A stretch of DNA of 64,000 nucleotides from Geosiphon pyriformis (taxonomy: Eukaryota > Glomeromycota > Glomeromycetes > Archaeosporales > Geosiphonaceae), in contig JAAOMT010000590.1 in assembly GCA_016748015.1 (NCBI GenBank), positions 739,912-803,911 of the forward strand, read 5' to 3'. Positions 1-12,470 of this stretch are shown one piece after another; the stretch's first letter is position 1; each line of letters starts with the position of its first letter. The position numbers and the translations under genes are program-made. The notes under the pieces are model-generated. The model ran no database searches and had not been told where the DNA came from. It saw only the letters and a program-made list of their open reading frames with translations.

Positions 1-171
1 ATTGATAAAGTTACTCTGAATCAAACTTTGGCTAATAAGATTACTTTTTCTCTGTATTGGGAGAAGGAATTAACAGATCTACAAGTGAGAATAATGGCCC
101 AATGGAATCTTCTGGGAACAAGTTTGTTAATGAGACATTGTTCAAGCAAATCAACAGAGAACAGAATTTGA
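1..171 (+). pseudogene. Possible tail of a transposon-type ORF, cut by the window edge
   Basis: Frame 1 is open from the first base to a TGA at 169-171 and reads like protein-coding sequence (IDKVTLNQTLANKITFSLYW, then WEKELTDLQV). No domain is recognisable, and the upstream part lies outside the window. The surroundings are all decayed mobile DNA, so a transposon remnant is the likeliest source. I see nothing definite between 172 and about 680. Confidence 0.25.
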
Positions 172-679
172 ATTTATTTTTCCTTAGGAAGAGAAATGTG
201 ATCAGTAATAAAACTCAAAGCATGAGAATTCTGATATATACCCAATAAATACATTTTCACACCAACTTTGACATCTGTAATTAAAAAAAGGCTCCATACT
301 AGCAATTATATTCATCATTTGACCAATATTTAGTATTAGTAAGCAAAAGTTTGATTGATAGTTTTAAAGATGTATTAAAAATCAACTTTTTTGGAGCAAA
401 TAAATTCATGTTGAATGCTTTTCATAATCCAAACATAATTATACAAAATGAAGATTCAGACTTAGATTCAACATATTATGTTTTAAAAATGCCAATTATA
501 AATGGTAATGCACCCAATCCAAAGTAAACAAAACTGTACACAATACAATATATTTCTAACTTCTTGAAAGATATTTATTAGGCTGTTACACAATTAACTT
601 AAGCTTCGAAAACATGATTATTTAAAAAAGGTATTAAAGAGTTAATAATAAGTAATAGTTGTGATTTTATTAACAAATT

Positions 680-1725
680 TACATTTTTTGATGATTTGCT
701 TCTTCACTTGTTATTAGAATTGGTTTCTAAGTATCTAACAATGTTTTCTTAATTCACCTTACTTTAAAAAAGTCTATTCTTTTCATCTATGCAATTTCAC
801 TGAATTTTTTCATTTTTTTGCTTAATATTCATTTATGGCCAATATTACAAAAAACACAATTAGAGACATTTGGATTTACAAACTGTGTCTTTCTTATCTG
901 AACTCGAAATCAATTTGATTCAGTAATAAAGCTAGGATGTGTACAAAACCTGTATATTTCACTTTTAGAATATCTAATAACATTAAAGAGGTTAGTATGC
1001 AATCTCTTAAATTTGATACAGTTACGCACTGCAATTTCCCAATGCCATTGTAAAAATGTAGAAGGAATCAACGATTTGAGTGTTTTGTTAATTTTTTCAA
1101 ATATTGCATCATGGCCTTGATGTTGATTTGAAAGTTTAGATTAAGAAATTACAATTCTTTCTTGAATCAGCTTGCAAACTTCAGGCTTCAATTGTAGCCA
1201 TTGTTTTTTATTAGCAATTTCAATTAATTGGTAAATAGGATGGTGCCAAGCAGACCAAATTGGTGCAAATATTCATCTAGCCACAAATCTTAATGAAGAC
1301 TTATTGAAACAAACTCCAGTGCGAAAGTTAATAATTGCTTGTAAATAAAAAAAGACTTGTTTATACTTTAACATAAACATGGGATCTGTTTCATTTTGGG
1401 CCCATTCTAAGTAACCTTCAACAAATGGATTTTCCTTACAAACAACTTATAGCCACATTAATTTGGAAGTCATTGCATGCTTATATATATTACATATCAA
1501 ATCCCACAACTTATGATAATCAGGACATTTTTTAAAAAACTGCAGTTGACTTTTACTCCAATATTCCTGACATTGTGCAAAGTATTTTATATCAATATTC
1601 CAATTGATATAGGTATTGTTGTATTTGGAAGGCTTGACAACATGACATTGTGCTATCTTCTATGCAATTATGCAAGTATGTGGAGAATCAAATTGACAGC
1701 CTTCATTATTGATCATCAGTTGGGG
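680..1725 (-). pseudogene. Decayed minus-strand ORF, probably transposon-encoded, family not identified
   Basis: Read on the minus strand from about 1630 down to 680, one frame gives a protein-like sequence of about 300 codons broken by stops. Readable stretches include KYFAQCQEYWSKSQLQFF, FAPIWSAWHHPIYQLIEIAN, HQGHDAIFEKINKTLKSLIP and FLQWHWEIAVRNCIKFK. The frame is kept across the stops (single TAA, TAG and TGA codons), which points to point-mutation decay rather than random sequence. The composition, rich in W, H and K, resembles proteins of high-copy repeat families. I cannot name the family. It is probably non-functional. The nearby plus-strand ORFs are shadows of this one. Confidence 0.45.
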
Positions 1726-1839
1726 GTAAGAGGCAAAAAGTATCACAGATGCATTATCAAAATTAGGTTTTTTTTTACCGAGAATCTGTTATTTGCACTT
1801 AGAATTCTATAGTTGGATTAAAATCTTCATTTTTATAAT

Positions 1840-3695
1840 TTGGCCACTTTTTATAATCTGAGGCACTTCATATAACATAAGACATCACACATGTCTGATT
1901 AGATATAAGGCAAAATGATGTTTAAGACATAACAGATACATTAACGTGTTATAAAAGCAAAATGCAATAAAAAGTGTATTCTTATTAACATGCTAAAAAA
2001 TGTCAAACCAAAAGCGAGCAGCAATCTCCTTAGAGCCTAAAAAGACTCTCTGCCAGTACAAACTAGAGCATCCTGACTACTCAGCAAATAGACTTATTGA
2101 AATATTTAATTTAAAGGTTGACCACTTTACTATAACAAAAATACTCACAAAATCAGACTAATAGATTGAAAAAAATGTATTTGACAACTCTGGTCAATTG
2201 ACAAAGGACAGAAAAGAAATGTTTCTGAAGATAAATGATGCACTGAGAGAATAGATGCTTGGAGCACTAGCTACCAACTGCATTATTATTGGAAAAATTT
2301 TACAAACGAAAGCCCTCAAGTTTGCTGAAAAGTTTCCAGAAGAAAATAACTTTAAAGCATCAAATGATTGATTAGAAAAGTTCAAGAAACATTATAATTT
2401 GCACCATATTAAGATGCATGGTGAAGCAAACAGTGTCCTCTTGGAAATTTTACCAAAGGAATAAGAGAAACTGCATGAGATTATTAGTGAATATGATCTA
2501 AATAATGTTTACAATGTCAATGAGACAGCATTATTCTTTAGAATGCCACCAAATGCAACTTTGGCAACAAGATCTATCTCTGGCACTAAGCATGATAAGA
2601 GTCAAATTACCATACTTCTTGCTTGTAATACAACAGGTAGCATCAAGTTGCAGTCTTTAATTATCAGCAAAGCCACAAAGCCATGATGTTTTCGCAATAT
2701 TAATATGAATACACTTCCAATCACTTATTGTTACAATACAAAAACATGGATGCAAACCAATATTTTTAGTGAATGGCTTAATTTATTAAATAAAGAAATA
2801 CATTACAAGAAAAAAAAGATTTTGCTATTGCTTGATAATGCTGGTCTCCATGGTAGAAAATCTTCTGTATTATCTAATATTATGATTAGATACCTACTAT
2901 TCAATACAACATCCCATTTGCAACCATTAGATACAGGAATTATTGCATCCTTTAAGGCACAATACCAAAAGTTGTTTTTTTTCCATCTTATTAATCAGTA
3001 TGATGACAAGATTCTAATATCAACAGTAACATTAAAGGATGTGGTTGACTTTCTAATTGATGCATGGTTAGTGGTAACAACAACTACAATCCAAAACTGT
3101 TGGCATCATATGGAAATTCTGAATAATAGTCAAATGTCAGCTCATCCATTAGATATTGAATAAAAACTCTTACAAGAAGTACAAGTTCTTATTGAGCATG
3201 TTGATATTGATAAGCTATTGGCAATAGACTTCATTAATATTGATAAGTTTGAACCATTATTCACTTATGTCTCAGAGGATAAAATTGTGAATCTTATTAA
3301 CAACAAGTATAGTGGAAATTCTAATGCAAATGAAGGTTTAGAAAGTAAAAATGAAGATGAACCTTTGTCTTTGCTATCTACACATTAAGATAAAATTGCA
3401 CTTGAAGATACATTGCACTATTGTGAAAAGCAGTATAATAAAAAAGTTGATTCAGACTTTTTTAAAACTTTGAGAACATTAATTCATAATACTGTTCTCA
3501 AAGTTCAAAAAGAGAAAAAACAGTTGCAAATAGATAGCTTTTTTAAATAAAATATATATAATTGGTTATTATATTATGCATGTGATATATAGATCATGTG
3601 ATAAGATATTGATCATTTTTTATAGTCTCATCTCTCTATAGTTACCACAAATGTGCTGACCAAAAGATGTGATTATAAAAAGAGTTCACTGTATA
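1840..3695 (+). mobile_element. Tigger/pogo-type (Tc1-mariner superfamily) DNA transposon, decayed
   Basis: The element surrounds a CENP-B/DDE transposase pseudogene at 2000-3550. The right end near 3632-3691 carries a terminal-repeat-like sequence (read inward: CAGTGAACTCTTTTTATAAT) next to TA dinucleotides. A weaker partner lies near 1842 (CCACTTTTTATAATCTGAGG). The shared core CTTTTTATAATC supports terminal inverted repeats, but the left end has diverged, so that boundary is approximate. TA target-site use is expected for this superfamily. Confidence 0.65.
2000..3550 (+). pseudogene. Tigger-like DDE transposase with CENP-B DNA-binding domain, inactivated
   Basis: Starting at ATG 2000, the frame reads an N-terminal CENP-B/Psq helix-turn-helix (MSNQKRAAISLEPKK), a second HTH (FKASND-stop-LEKFKKHYNL) and the DDE endonuclease domain. 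It ends at TAA 3548-3550 after a KKQLQIDSFFK tail. Two of the three catalytic acidic positions are intact: LLLLDNAGLHG and LQPLDTGIIASFK. The first is Asn instead of Asp (VYNVNETALFFRMPP). At least six stops interrupt the frame; several sit where Trp, Arg or Gln would be expected, as G-to-A or C-to-T changes would produce. The product cannot be active. Confidence 0.85.
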
Positions 3696-3796
3696 TAGTA
3701 GTAGCATTAAAAGCAGAAAAAAACAGACTTCTTAGTTTAGATTTCATCTAAGCAATTTTTTAATTCACAAATATCAATAAATAATTATTTGTTATC

Positions 3797-5395
3797 TTAA
3801 TCCACTTTTCACTATCAACACTTCATGTTGATAGCTGCCAATACTTAACCATACTAAAACAATAGCTCTTAATCATGGCTATTGACAAAATACTAACATT
3901 TATTGTCTTGGCTTATTTTTTTATTTATTTTTATTTTATTTTATTTTCTTTTGTTATTTTTTGTTGTTAACTAATTAATTAAAGGGTAAAATACTAAGTT
4001 ATTAATGTTAAAAATTGTCTAGTAAAAGACCTCTACAAGAGAGTAAAACATTGAGATTATGAATTACTTACCAGAAGATTGCTGGCCACCAAGCCAAGAA
4101 AAAAATTGACAGAATTGCGATTCTGGAAGACTACTGAAAACAATTATTAAATCTCTGTTTATTATACAAAAGACTTAACCAAAACCTTCAAATTACTAAA
4201 ACCTTCAGATATTACCAATCATATCAGTTATTAAGCACCAAGTTATGAGTTTGTTATTTAATTTAAAACCCCAAATAATTATTTGTAACAACATAGTAAC
4301 TGGTACAGAATTGGTCATTCTACTTATAAGCCCAATAGTTCAAATTATAGAAAATAATTTAAAAATAAATTTAGTTATCAAAAGTTTACAAATTTTCAGT
4401 AATCATAAATTTACAGCAAATAGACATTAACAATATTCAAAAAAAGAGACCAAAAACTTTCAATAACAACATCAAATTTATAAAACTAAAAAACAAAAAA
4501 AATTACTTAATATTTGTTTTTTAATATATAATTACAAATAAAATATAATTTTTAATTATAATAACTACAATTAAGTTTGAAATTTCTAATTAATTATAAC
4601 TTAAAACAAATTTTTTAATCATATAATTTAATACAAAAAAGAATGAAATTTAGTTTTTTAAATAATTTTTATTTTTATTTATTTAAATAAAATAAAAATT
4701 TAAATATATAGTTTTAAATATAAATAATTAAATTTGGTTGAATTATATTATAAAAAAATAATTAAATTTATTAATAAATTTTTTTTTTATTAATTTAACA
4801 AATACAGTCTAACTACTACCTAGCATAAAAAAACAAACAAGTAAATCAAACTAAGTATAACTTATGTACTTTTTATATGTGACCAGCCACTTAAACTAAT
4901 TAAGGCAATACTATATATTGTTATAGGTAATTATTTGAGGTATTAGAACAAATAACAAATCTATAACTTGGTGCTTAATAGTTAATGATATTGGTAATTT
5001 CTGAAGGTTTTAAAGTCTAAAGATTTTGGTTAAGTTTTTTGTATAATAAACAAAGATTCAATTGATAGTTTTTTTTATGAATTTTTTTTTCAGCATGATG
5101 GCCAGTTTAATCTGGCAATTGTGCCTTTCTGGTAAATTATTTTTAAATTTTTACTCTTATTTCTGAGTCTTTTATCAGGCTATTCTTGATATCAAATACT
5201 TAGTGCTTAATCTTTTTTAATTAATTAGTAAACAACAAACAAAATAAAAATAAAAAATAAAAATAAAAAAAAAATATGAAAAAAAAAAAAAAATTAGTAT
5301 TTCATTAATAGCTGTAATTAAAAACTATTGGTTCAGTGTGATTAAGCATTAAATTCTATCAATATAAAATATTAATAGAGTAAAAATGAATAATA
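3797..5395. mobile_element. Foldback element with ~490 bp inverted arms (non-autonomous)
   Basis: The left arm (about 3805-4300) and right arm (about 4915-5370) are diverged inverted copies. Matching pairs include AAGCACCAAGTTAT (4228) with ATAACTTGGTGCTTA (4962), the CCTTCAGATATTACCAA block with TTGGTAATTTCTGAAGG, and the TTGTTGTTAACTAATTAATTAA block with its reverse complement near 5210. Outer ends are near TTGATAG (3829) and its partner near 5360. The middle is extremely AT-rich and includes a ~180 bp module (4294-4470) that is also in the MITEs at 54.4-56.8 kb. No transposase is encoded. The open frame at 4245-4430 looks like chance. Confidence 0.7.
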
Positions 5396-5639
5396 TTTCT
5401 TAATTAAGCAATAATAACATAAATTCAGATGATAATTAATATTTTATTAATATGTAATTTAATTTTGCTTTATATTGTAGAAATTATCTTTTAAAGGAAG
5501 AAATATTAATTAATTAATGAATTCTAACTAATTTTTGGTATTAATTCTGTTTTTTTCTGTTTCTAATACTTTTGCTATTATATATATTCTTTATTATATG
5601 AGATTTTACATTTTTTTAAGCAATGTGTCCTATTTTTTT

Positions 5640-5770
5640 TAACAATATGCTTATTGCTAAGCAATATATTATAATTTTTTGACAATGTGCTTATTGCTAA
5701 GCAGTATGCTATAATTTACTAATAATATGCACATTGCTGAGCAATGTATTATAATTTTTTAATATTGTGT
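5640..5770. repeat. 40 bp tandem repeat, three copies
   Basis: The phrase GC(T/A)(T/C)ATTGCT(A/G)AGCA(A/G)T recurs at 5649, 5689 and 5729, an exact 40 bp period, each followed by an A/T-rich spacer (TATAATTTTTT). A weaker partial unit precedes it near 5619. Each unit contains the near-palindrome TTGCTAAGCAA. The array lies just beyond the 3' end of the minus-strand LINE remnant. Confidence 0.8.
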
Positions 5771-6503
5771 TTACTTATTAAGTATTATTTTTTTATTTGT
5801 TTTTCCTACTTTTTTTTTTGTACTTTTTCTATAAGTAACAACATTTACAAAAACTTTTATATTATTGTTTACACTAAAAAAAAATAAACATAATTTTTGC
5901 AAACCAAAACTAACAACAAAAAATTCAATAATACCAAGTAAATAGACTATTTTCTTAAACAAAAAGCTAAACAAACTATACAACAAATCAGATATTACTT
6001 TCATATTATAAATTAAGCCACTTTTTTCTATATTTGTCTTAAACTTAGATCTTATTAACCATAACTTATTATGATATATATTAGTTAAATAGCAAACAAA
6101 ATTAATTACTACTAACTCTGCTTTTTTTCTATTACTAAAAATTAACATTGCTTTATTTACTTATTTTCTATAAAAAGATTTTTGCACAAAACTGCATAAA
6201 TACCAATATTCAAAGCTTCTAAAAAAAAGTGCTTAATACCAAAAATAATAATGCAAAACAATCTTTAATTAAAGATTTTCACAGTTTAATATGACCAGAG
6301 AGAATATTGAAGTGCACAGAGACATTTTTAGAGCAAATAAAATTATGATCAAACAACTCAACATTACTGCACATTAAACACAAAATGCTTGGGTAATCTT
6401 TATTATAAAGTTTCTTATAAACAGCAATTAGTAATCTCTTGTGGACAGCCTTTATTAAATATGTACACAAAGCAGCTAACTTTTTACTAATGAATTCAGC
6501 CAA
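5771..6503 (-). pseudogene. LINE ORF2 C-terminal Cys/His segment and tail
   Basis: On the minus strand, 6503-6279 reads TYLIKAVHKRLLIAVYKKLYN followed by SILCLMCSNVELFDHNFICS, a C-x2-C...DH-x3-C zinc-binding-like pattern typical of the C-terminus of this LINE group. Further on (6148-5771), INFVCYLTNIYHNKLWLIRSK corresponds to VNFIHYFAKSHRSVIWLPTAK in the other LINE. The two pieces are separated by frame breaks. Confidence 0.7.
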
Positions 6504-8599
6504 TATGTGTAAGTCTAAATGTTAAATTAAAACAGTACAATTTCAATTTATGTACTAGATAAGCAAACTGTCTAAAATTTTCACACCAGAATTCACTTTT
6601 CACTAAGCATAAAAACAGTTTGATAAATATTGCAGATAAAATAACAAGTATTGCTTAAAACCACTTAACTATCTGCTATTAAAACTTTTTTATGAACTTC
6701 AATAAAAAAAGTTAAATATGACTATGCAACAGCATAAACAAGAACATCTGTCTAATTATTGTCCAAATTTCTAGAATGGTTTTTTACTTTTATTTATCTT
6801 ATAAAAATGTTTTTTGACTTAACCAAATTAGCAATATAATGTTTTTTTACCCAATATTTGCTCTGGAAGTCAGGTTAATAAAAGTTAAGTTTCAACATAT
6901 ATATATTTATAGCCACTGTTATTAAGTAAAAACTATGAATTTAATTACTTCTTAGCAACAGCAATAGTTTTTACTTATAATATTTATTACCATAATTATG
7001 ACTACTAACTATAATATATTATAGGTGAACTATTTCTATAATTAGAAAAATGAAAGAAATATGTAGTAAAATAATTAAAAGTAAAAGAAAGTATTGTTAT
7101 TATTATTTGTTTTTAAACAAAAACTAACTTAATATATTTTAAAGAGGAAAAAAAAATCATATCTCTTTGTATGTATTAAAAACACAATTAGCAACAAAAA
7201 AAACCAAACTACTTTAATAAATACATAATCATAATTTTGTTAATTAATTATTGAAAAAATGTGATATTCAAATATCTAGTTTTAAAAATAAAGTTATAGA
7301 AATGATAAAAAAATTGTGAAAATAAAACATAATTGAAATAAATTTTAATTAAACTTTTTATTGTTGAGACTACTCTCTAATAATATGCTATTTTATTACT
7401 TATTTTAATATTTAACAACTTGTTTAGTAAAACAAAACTTAATGTAAAATAGTAATAACACATAATTTAAAGACCAGAAGTAATAAAAAAACTTAAAATA
7501 ATGCTAACAATTAGATAAAAGATTATAAACAATATGATTTTAAATGATAATAAAAAATATTAAAAAACATACTTAAGATTGTAATAACAAGTATTTGGAG
7601 CATAGAAAAAAGAAAAAAAAGAATAAAATATAAAGAAAAAAACTAATTGCTCATTATAAAATTATAGTAAAAAGTTGGCTTAGTATTTAACTAATACTTT
7701 TCTAAACTAACAGAAAAACTATATATATAGCTAAATTACATTAGATTTATATACTATATTAAGACTATTTAAAATACATCAATTATTTATATAATTTAAT
7801 TTAATTAATTTATAATAAGCTTACTTAACATGTTATTTTTCCAAGAGCTAGTAATTTTTAAATGATCAGATTTAAATAGCTGAATTTAGAACATTAAATG
7901 TAAATTAATAATATTAATTAAGATTATAATCAACATAATCAAAAATAAATCAATTAATTACATTTTTTAATAACTACTTTTTAACTATTAATCACAAATC
8001 TGAAATGTTAAATTGTTTTAATAAGAGCATATAAGAATCTTGGAGTATAACAAAGTTTATTGTTATCAGATTACATACATTAATTGTTTATTTTTATTGG
8101 TGTTTTTTAGTTTGCCAAGGTTTTTTTGTATTCAACTTAATTAAATTGTTGAATTATACCATATCTTTTTGTTGTAATTAAGTTGATTGCTAATTATTTA
8201 TTTTCAGATTGCCAACTAATTTTGTTGATTAAGTAAGATAATATAAGTCTTTTTCACATGATTTTAATGTTAGTTTTCATTATATGTGTTGTAATTTTTG
8301 TATTAAAAAGCATAAAAATCTTTTAGTAATATTATTTGGTTATCTGTATATAAAACTACCAAACAAGATAAGGGAACACACTTTAAAGTCAAAGTAATTG
8401 TCTATAGTTTTAACAATATTAAAGACAATATTCTATACACTTCCATATTTATACTTATTTTAATATTAAAAAAGTAAATCATTTATTCCACTAGTTATCT
8501 TTGTTGTATTCAGATTCTTTAATAAGTCATTAATATAAATGTTAATTACTTCAGATCACACTTTATATAAACATTTACAAATATTTAAGAATTTATTCA

Positions 8600-10129
8600 A
8601 GCAAAAAAATTTAACAAACTAGATTAACAGTAATCTTATTAGTCTTAACAAAAAAATTATTCATATATGTTAACACTTTTTTAAATCACAATGACACTAG
8701 ATTTCTTGGGTTTAATCTCTTTTAATATTAAAAAGTTTTCTAATTTATAATTAAATCATGTTTGTTTAGCAAATAGTTTCTAAAAACAAAATCAAAATGT
8801 TTTAAGAAATACATCATGTCAAAATAATAAGTATTTCCCAATATTTTAGACATTAGAAAATGGCCAAGCTTATAAAATATACTAGACAAATTATTAGTTA
8901 AAGATACTTTGATATCCAAAAAAATTGTTTATAGAATTAATTTTTAACTTAACTGAATACAAAAAATTCAAAAGTGCTCACTTTAAAACTTCTAAATCTA
9001 AAGCATAATGCTTAAACAATTGGCCAAGAATTCCAGTAATATTAGAGAATTCAATTACTAAAGCTATTTTGGCTTCCACTTGTATTTGCTTAAAAAATTT
9101 CAAACCATATAGAAATAAGTGATACAAAGCTTTATTGGGAAAATTTTTTGGCAGATTGGCTTTAAATTTAAGCTTTTTTTTTATTATAACATTTTATTTA
9201 TAGTATACACTCTTAGATACAAAACTGAACTGTATCCAATAACTAATTATAGACTACAAAACTGCCAAAAATAAATAAAAAAACTGTTTATCTAACAATG
9301 TTTTTTTGAGAATTATATTCAAGAAAAACCTAATATCTGAGTGTGCTTTAATAAAACTTGGTTTGAATAAGCCCTCTGTTAATAAAAAAATATTTAGATA
9401 TCTATGAAATTCATCAGATTTGGCCACAGAAATTGGTTGACTACTAATACACAAAAAAGTTTTTGTTATCTTTTGGTTAATAAAAATAGTCATTGTTTTA
9501 TTATTATTAATAAAAATGTTATTAATTCAAAAAAATTCACTTACAATGTCTAAAATATGCTGTGTCAATGTCTGATTATTTTTTATCCATATTGTATTAT
9601 CAACAAAAACACCAGCTGTAAAAAATGAGAAAAACTTTCTATTAACTTCTATTCTGTCTGTTTTTGTCACAAAATTAGAATTAATTTTATATCTACACAA
9701 ATGTTTATGTCTCTTAATCTTACATAACAAAAAATCATAAAAAATTCTTCAAAGAAATAGTGAAAAAACTTTACCCTAATCTAATCTATTATAAATTACA
9801 TAGCTATTCAAAAGACCAAAATTAGTTATTACTTTGTTAATTCTGTTTTTATAAATATTTCCAAAAAACTTGATAAATCTATTATACATCTTGATACATT
9901 TCAAACTGGATTTCAAATGATACCATCTAATTAAATCATAAATTTTGTACATGTTTTGTAAAACCAACCAAATTTTTTGGCCTTTTTTTAGAGCATCTTT
10001 TAATATTAAGCCAATAGTAAACATAGAAAACTGAGTTGAAATACTTTTTAAAACTGAAAAATTATTACCATAAAAAACATTGAACTTGCTACAAACAAAT
10101 AAGATCTGATCTAACAAAATCTTGAACAA
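8600..10129 (-). pseudogene. LINE reverse transcriptase (and start of RNase H side), decayed
   Basis: The minus-strand segment 10129-9776 carries RT fingers/palm (SKFNVFYGNNFSVLKSIS, IWLVLQNMYKIYDLIRWYHL). Then 9730-9527 has the catalytic-box region (FFTAGVFVDNTIWIKN, where the usual FxDD has become FVDN). Then 9493-9254 (LFKPSFIKAHSDIRFFLN) and 9190-8900 (KLKSNLPKNFPNKALYHL) follow. The order matches the plus-strand LINE. Stops and frameshifts separate the pieces, and the changed DD box means no activity. Confidence 0.75.
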
Positions 10130-11350
10130 AATTTTTTTTAGTCTTAATTAATATAATAAATCATATATTAGTTAAAATACCATCTTATTTATAAGACTTA
10201 AGAATTATTAATACTTATGTCTTTTTCCAAAGATCTGGAATATTGCCAAGCCTAAAACAAGAATTCAGTAAATCCAAAAAGCATCTTAATATTTTATTAT
10301 TACAGTGTTTCTACAAGTTATTTAATATACCAGAAAAATTAGCAGCTTTTCTATTAAGTAATCTACTAATTACCAAAACCAATTCCTTTAAGTTAATATT
10401 ATTTATTATGCTAGAAAAAGCATTATCCTTTACATATCCCAAAGAAATATATTGACAAGTTCACAAATTAGATAAAACCAAAAGAATTTTTTACTTTCTT
10501 ATTTATTCTATCATAATATTGTTTATCTTAGATTTTATTTTATTTAATTTCAAAATCAACTTTTTTTTAACTACTAAATAATTCAGAACTTTGCAAAAAA
10601 ATTGTTTTAAAACATTTTTTATTATGTTTCTCTTATTTAAACTAAAATTTTTCATATGCTTTTCAATTACATTTCTAATAAATATACTTTTGGCTATTTT
10701 TAATTTATAATATTTTGATTTTCAATATTTTTTTTTAATTCTTAACAAATTTTTATTAATTTTTGTTGGTTTTACACTATTATAGAACATGATAACAACT
10801 TTGAAAGTCTTAGTATTATTAAAAATCAACCAGATTTTAACAAGTTTTTAAAATCAGACATTCTATTCAAATTTAAACTCTTCACTATCTTAGCAATCAA
10901 AGACTTTAGCTTGAAAAATCTTGAAAATTGTTTGTTTTTTGAGCAGTTAAAATTACAGAACCAATATTTAGAAAACATTTTATTGGCTGAGTCAATTACA
11001 ATATATTTCAATGCCTCTCATATTTTACACAAATTTTTCTCATCTTTTATATTAACAAAATCATTCATTGTTGTTAACAATATAGCAAAAAAACAATCTT
11101 TAAAATACATCTATTTGGTTTTATCTACATTTTTGATTTGAAACTTTCACTGATCCTTATTAGTCTGCTTGCAAATATTGTTCAAATAAATATTTAATAG
11201 ACTTTCTAATCCAATAGAAATTACAACTACTTTATAATTAGTATTAAAGAACTTATATATTAATCCAATTTTATGTTTAGTAATTACCAAAAACAAATTT
11301 TTATTTATAAAAATGTAATTAATAACCTTTTTAACTTCTCTAAAGTTGTT

Positions 11351-11602
11351 TTAAGTAATTAACTTAATCAAAGAATACCTACTTAAAAAGTTGATTAAAC
11401 TTATATATAAACATTTCTTAAAACTTACATATTTTTTAAAACCATTTTTATTGAAATTATTACCCAAAATCACAAAAAAGTTAGAATTAATTGCATTAAA
11501 AATAATTGAATTAACATTAGAAGTCTGATTAAACTGTACTTTGGCTAATACATTAATATACAGATCTAAAATAGTAATTGAAAATTTGTCTTTAAACAAC
11601 AA
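11351..11602 (-). pseudogene. LINE apurinic-type endonuclease fragment
   Basis: The minus-strand frame has FVILGNNFNKNGFKKYVSF, matching the GSDFNEDGYKK motif of the plus-strand LINE endonuclease with the catalytic Asp changed to Asn. The upstream residues TILDLYINVLAKVQFNQ correspond to FLGLYTGASAETKFGQ. It is too short and altered to be active. Confidence 0.6.
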
Positions 11603-12470
11603 TCAAATTGAAATAATTCTGCCAAGAACTTTTTCAACTTTTAACACATACTGAGCCAAGAAACAGTTCATAATAACAGCCACTTTACCACCAAAAAACC
11701 CTTTTTAAGGCTTGATGTAAAAATTCAAATACCATTAAACTTATTTTCAATATACAGTTTAATGTTAAATTTCAACTTAGTTTTAGTAAAAATAGAAATC
11801 ATGTTGTCAGATTCCAAATACCAATAAACAATGTCTTTTTGTTTTGTCAAATTGTTTATATCCTTAATATTACATATAACTATTTTTCAAATAAATTTGC
11901 TTATTGAGGTAAAAGATATATTAAAAAACTTGAGTTTACATATAACCAATCCAATTTCTCCAAAATTAAGTTAACAGAAACTTTGAAAACTACCAATTTT
12001 AATTTCAATCTATCTATTTTAGTGATAAAAATCTTTAAACTACTTAATTCTAAATTTAAAATCTTGTTCTTCACTACTAGAAAAAAAAACAAATGGCAAT
12101 TAAAAGTTGTTCAAAATTATGTTAGTATCTGATTTCAATAACATTGGCATTAGAATTATTAAGAACAAAAATTGAGAATTAGACACTAAAAACACTAGTT
12201 CTATATTATTTAGTTATTATACAATACCAAAAATCTGATTAGCCAAAAGCTCCAGAAAGTGTTTCAAAAAAGCCAAATAAATATTAACAAAAAAATTGTC
12301 CAGATTAGCTGAAAAGTTTCTTTTTACATGGAAAGTATCAGAAAAAAACAACTCAGAACCAGAACCAAAGCCATTATTATTAGAAAAAAAAGCAAACAAA
12401 ACCATCTGTACTCATGAATTTTTACCAAAAACAACAAGATAGAAAATAAGAACACTTTTTTTTGTATAAG

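Noticed and set aside
4245-4430. Small plus-strand ORF inside the foldback element
   Set aside because: Low-complexity composition with no similarity to the equivalent part of the MITEs at protein level; likely chance in AT-rich DNA.
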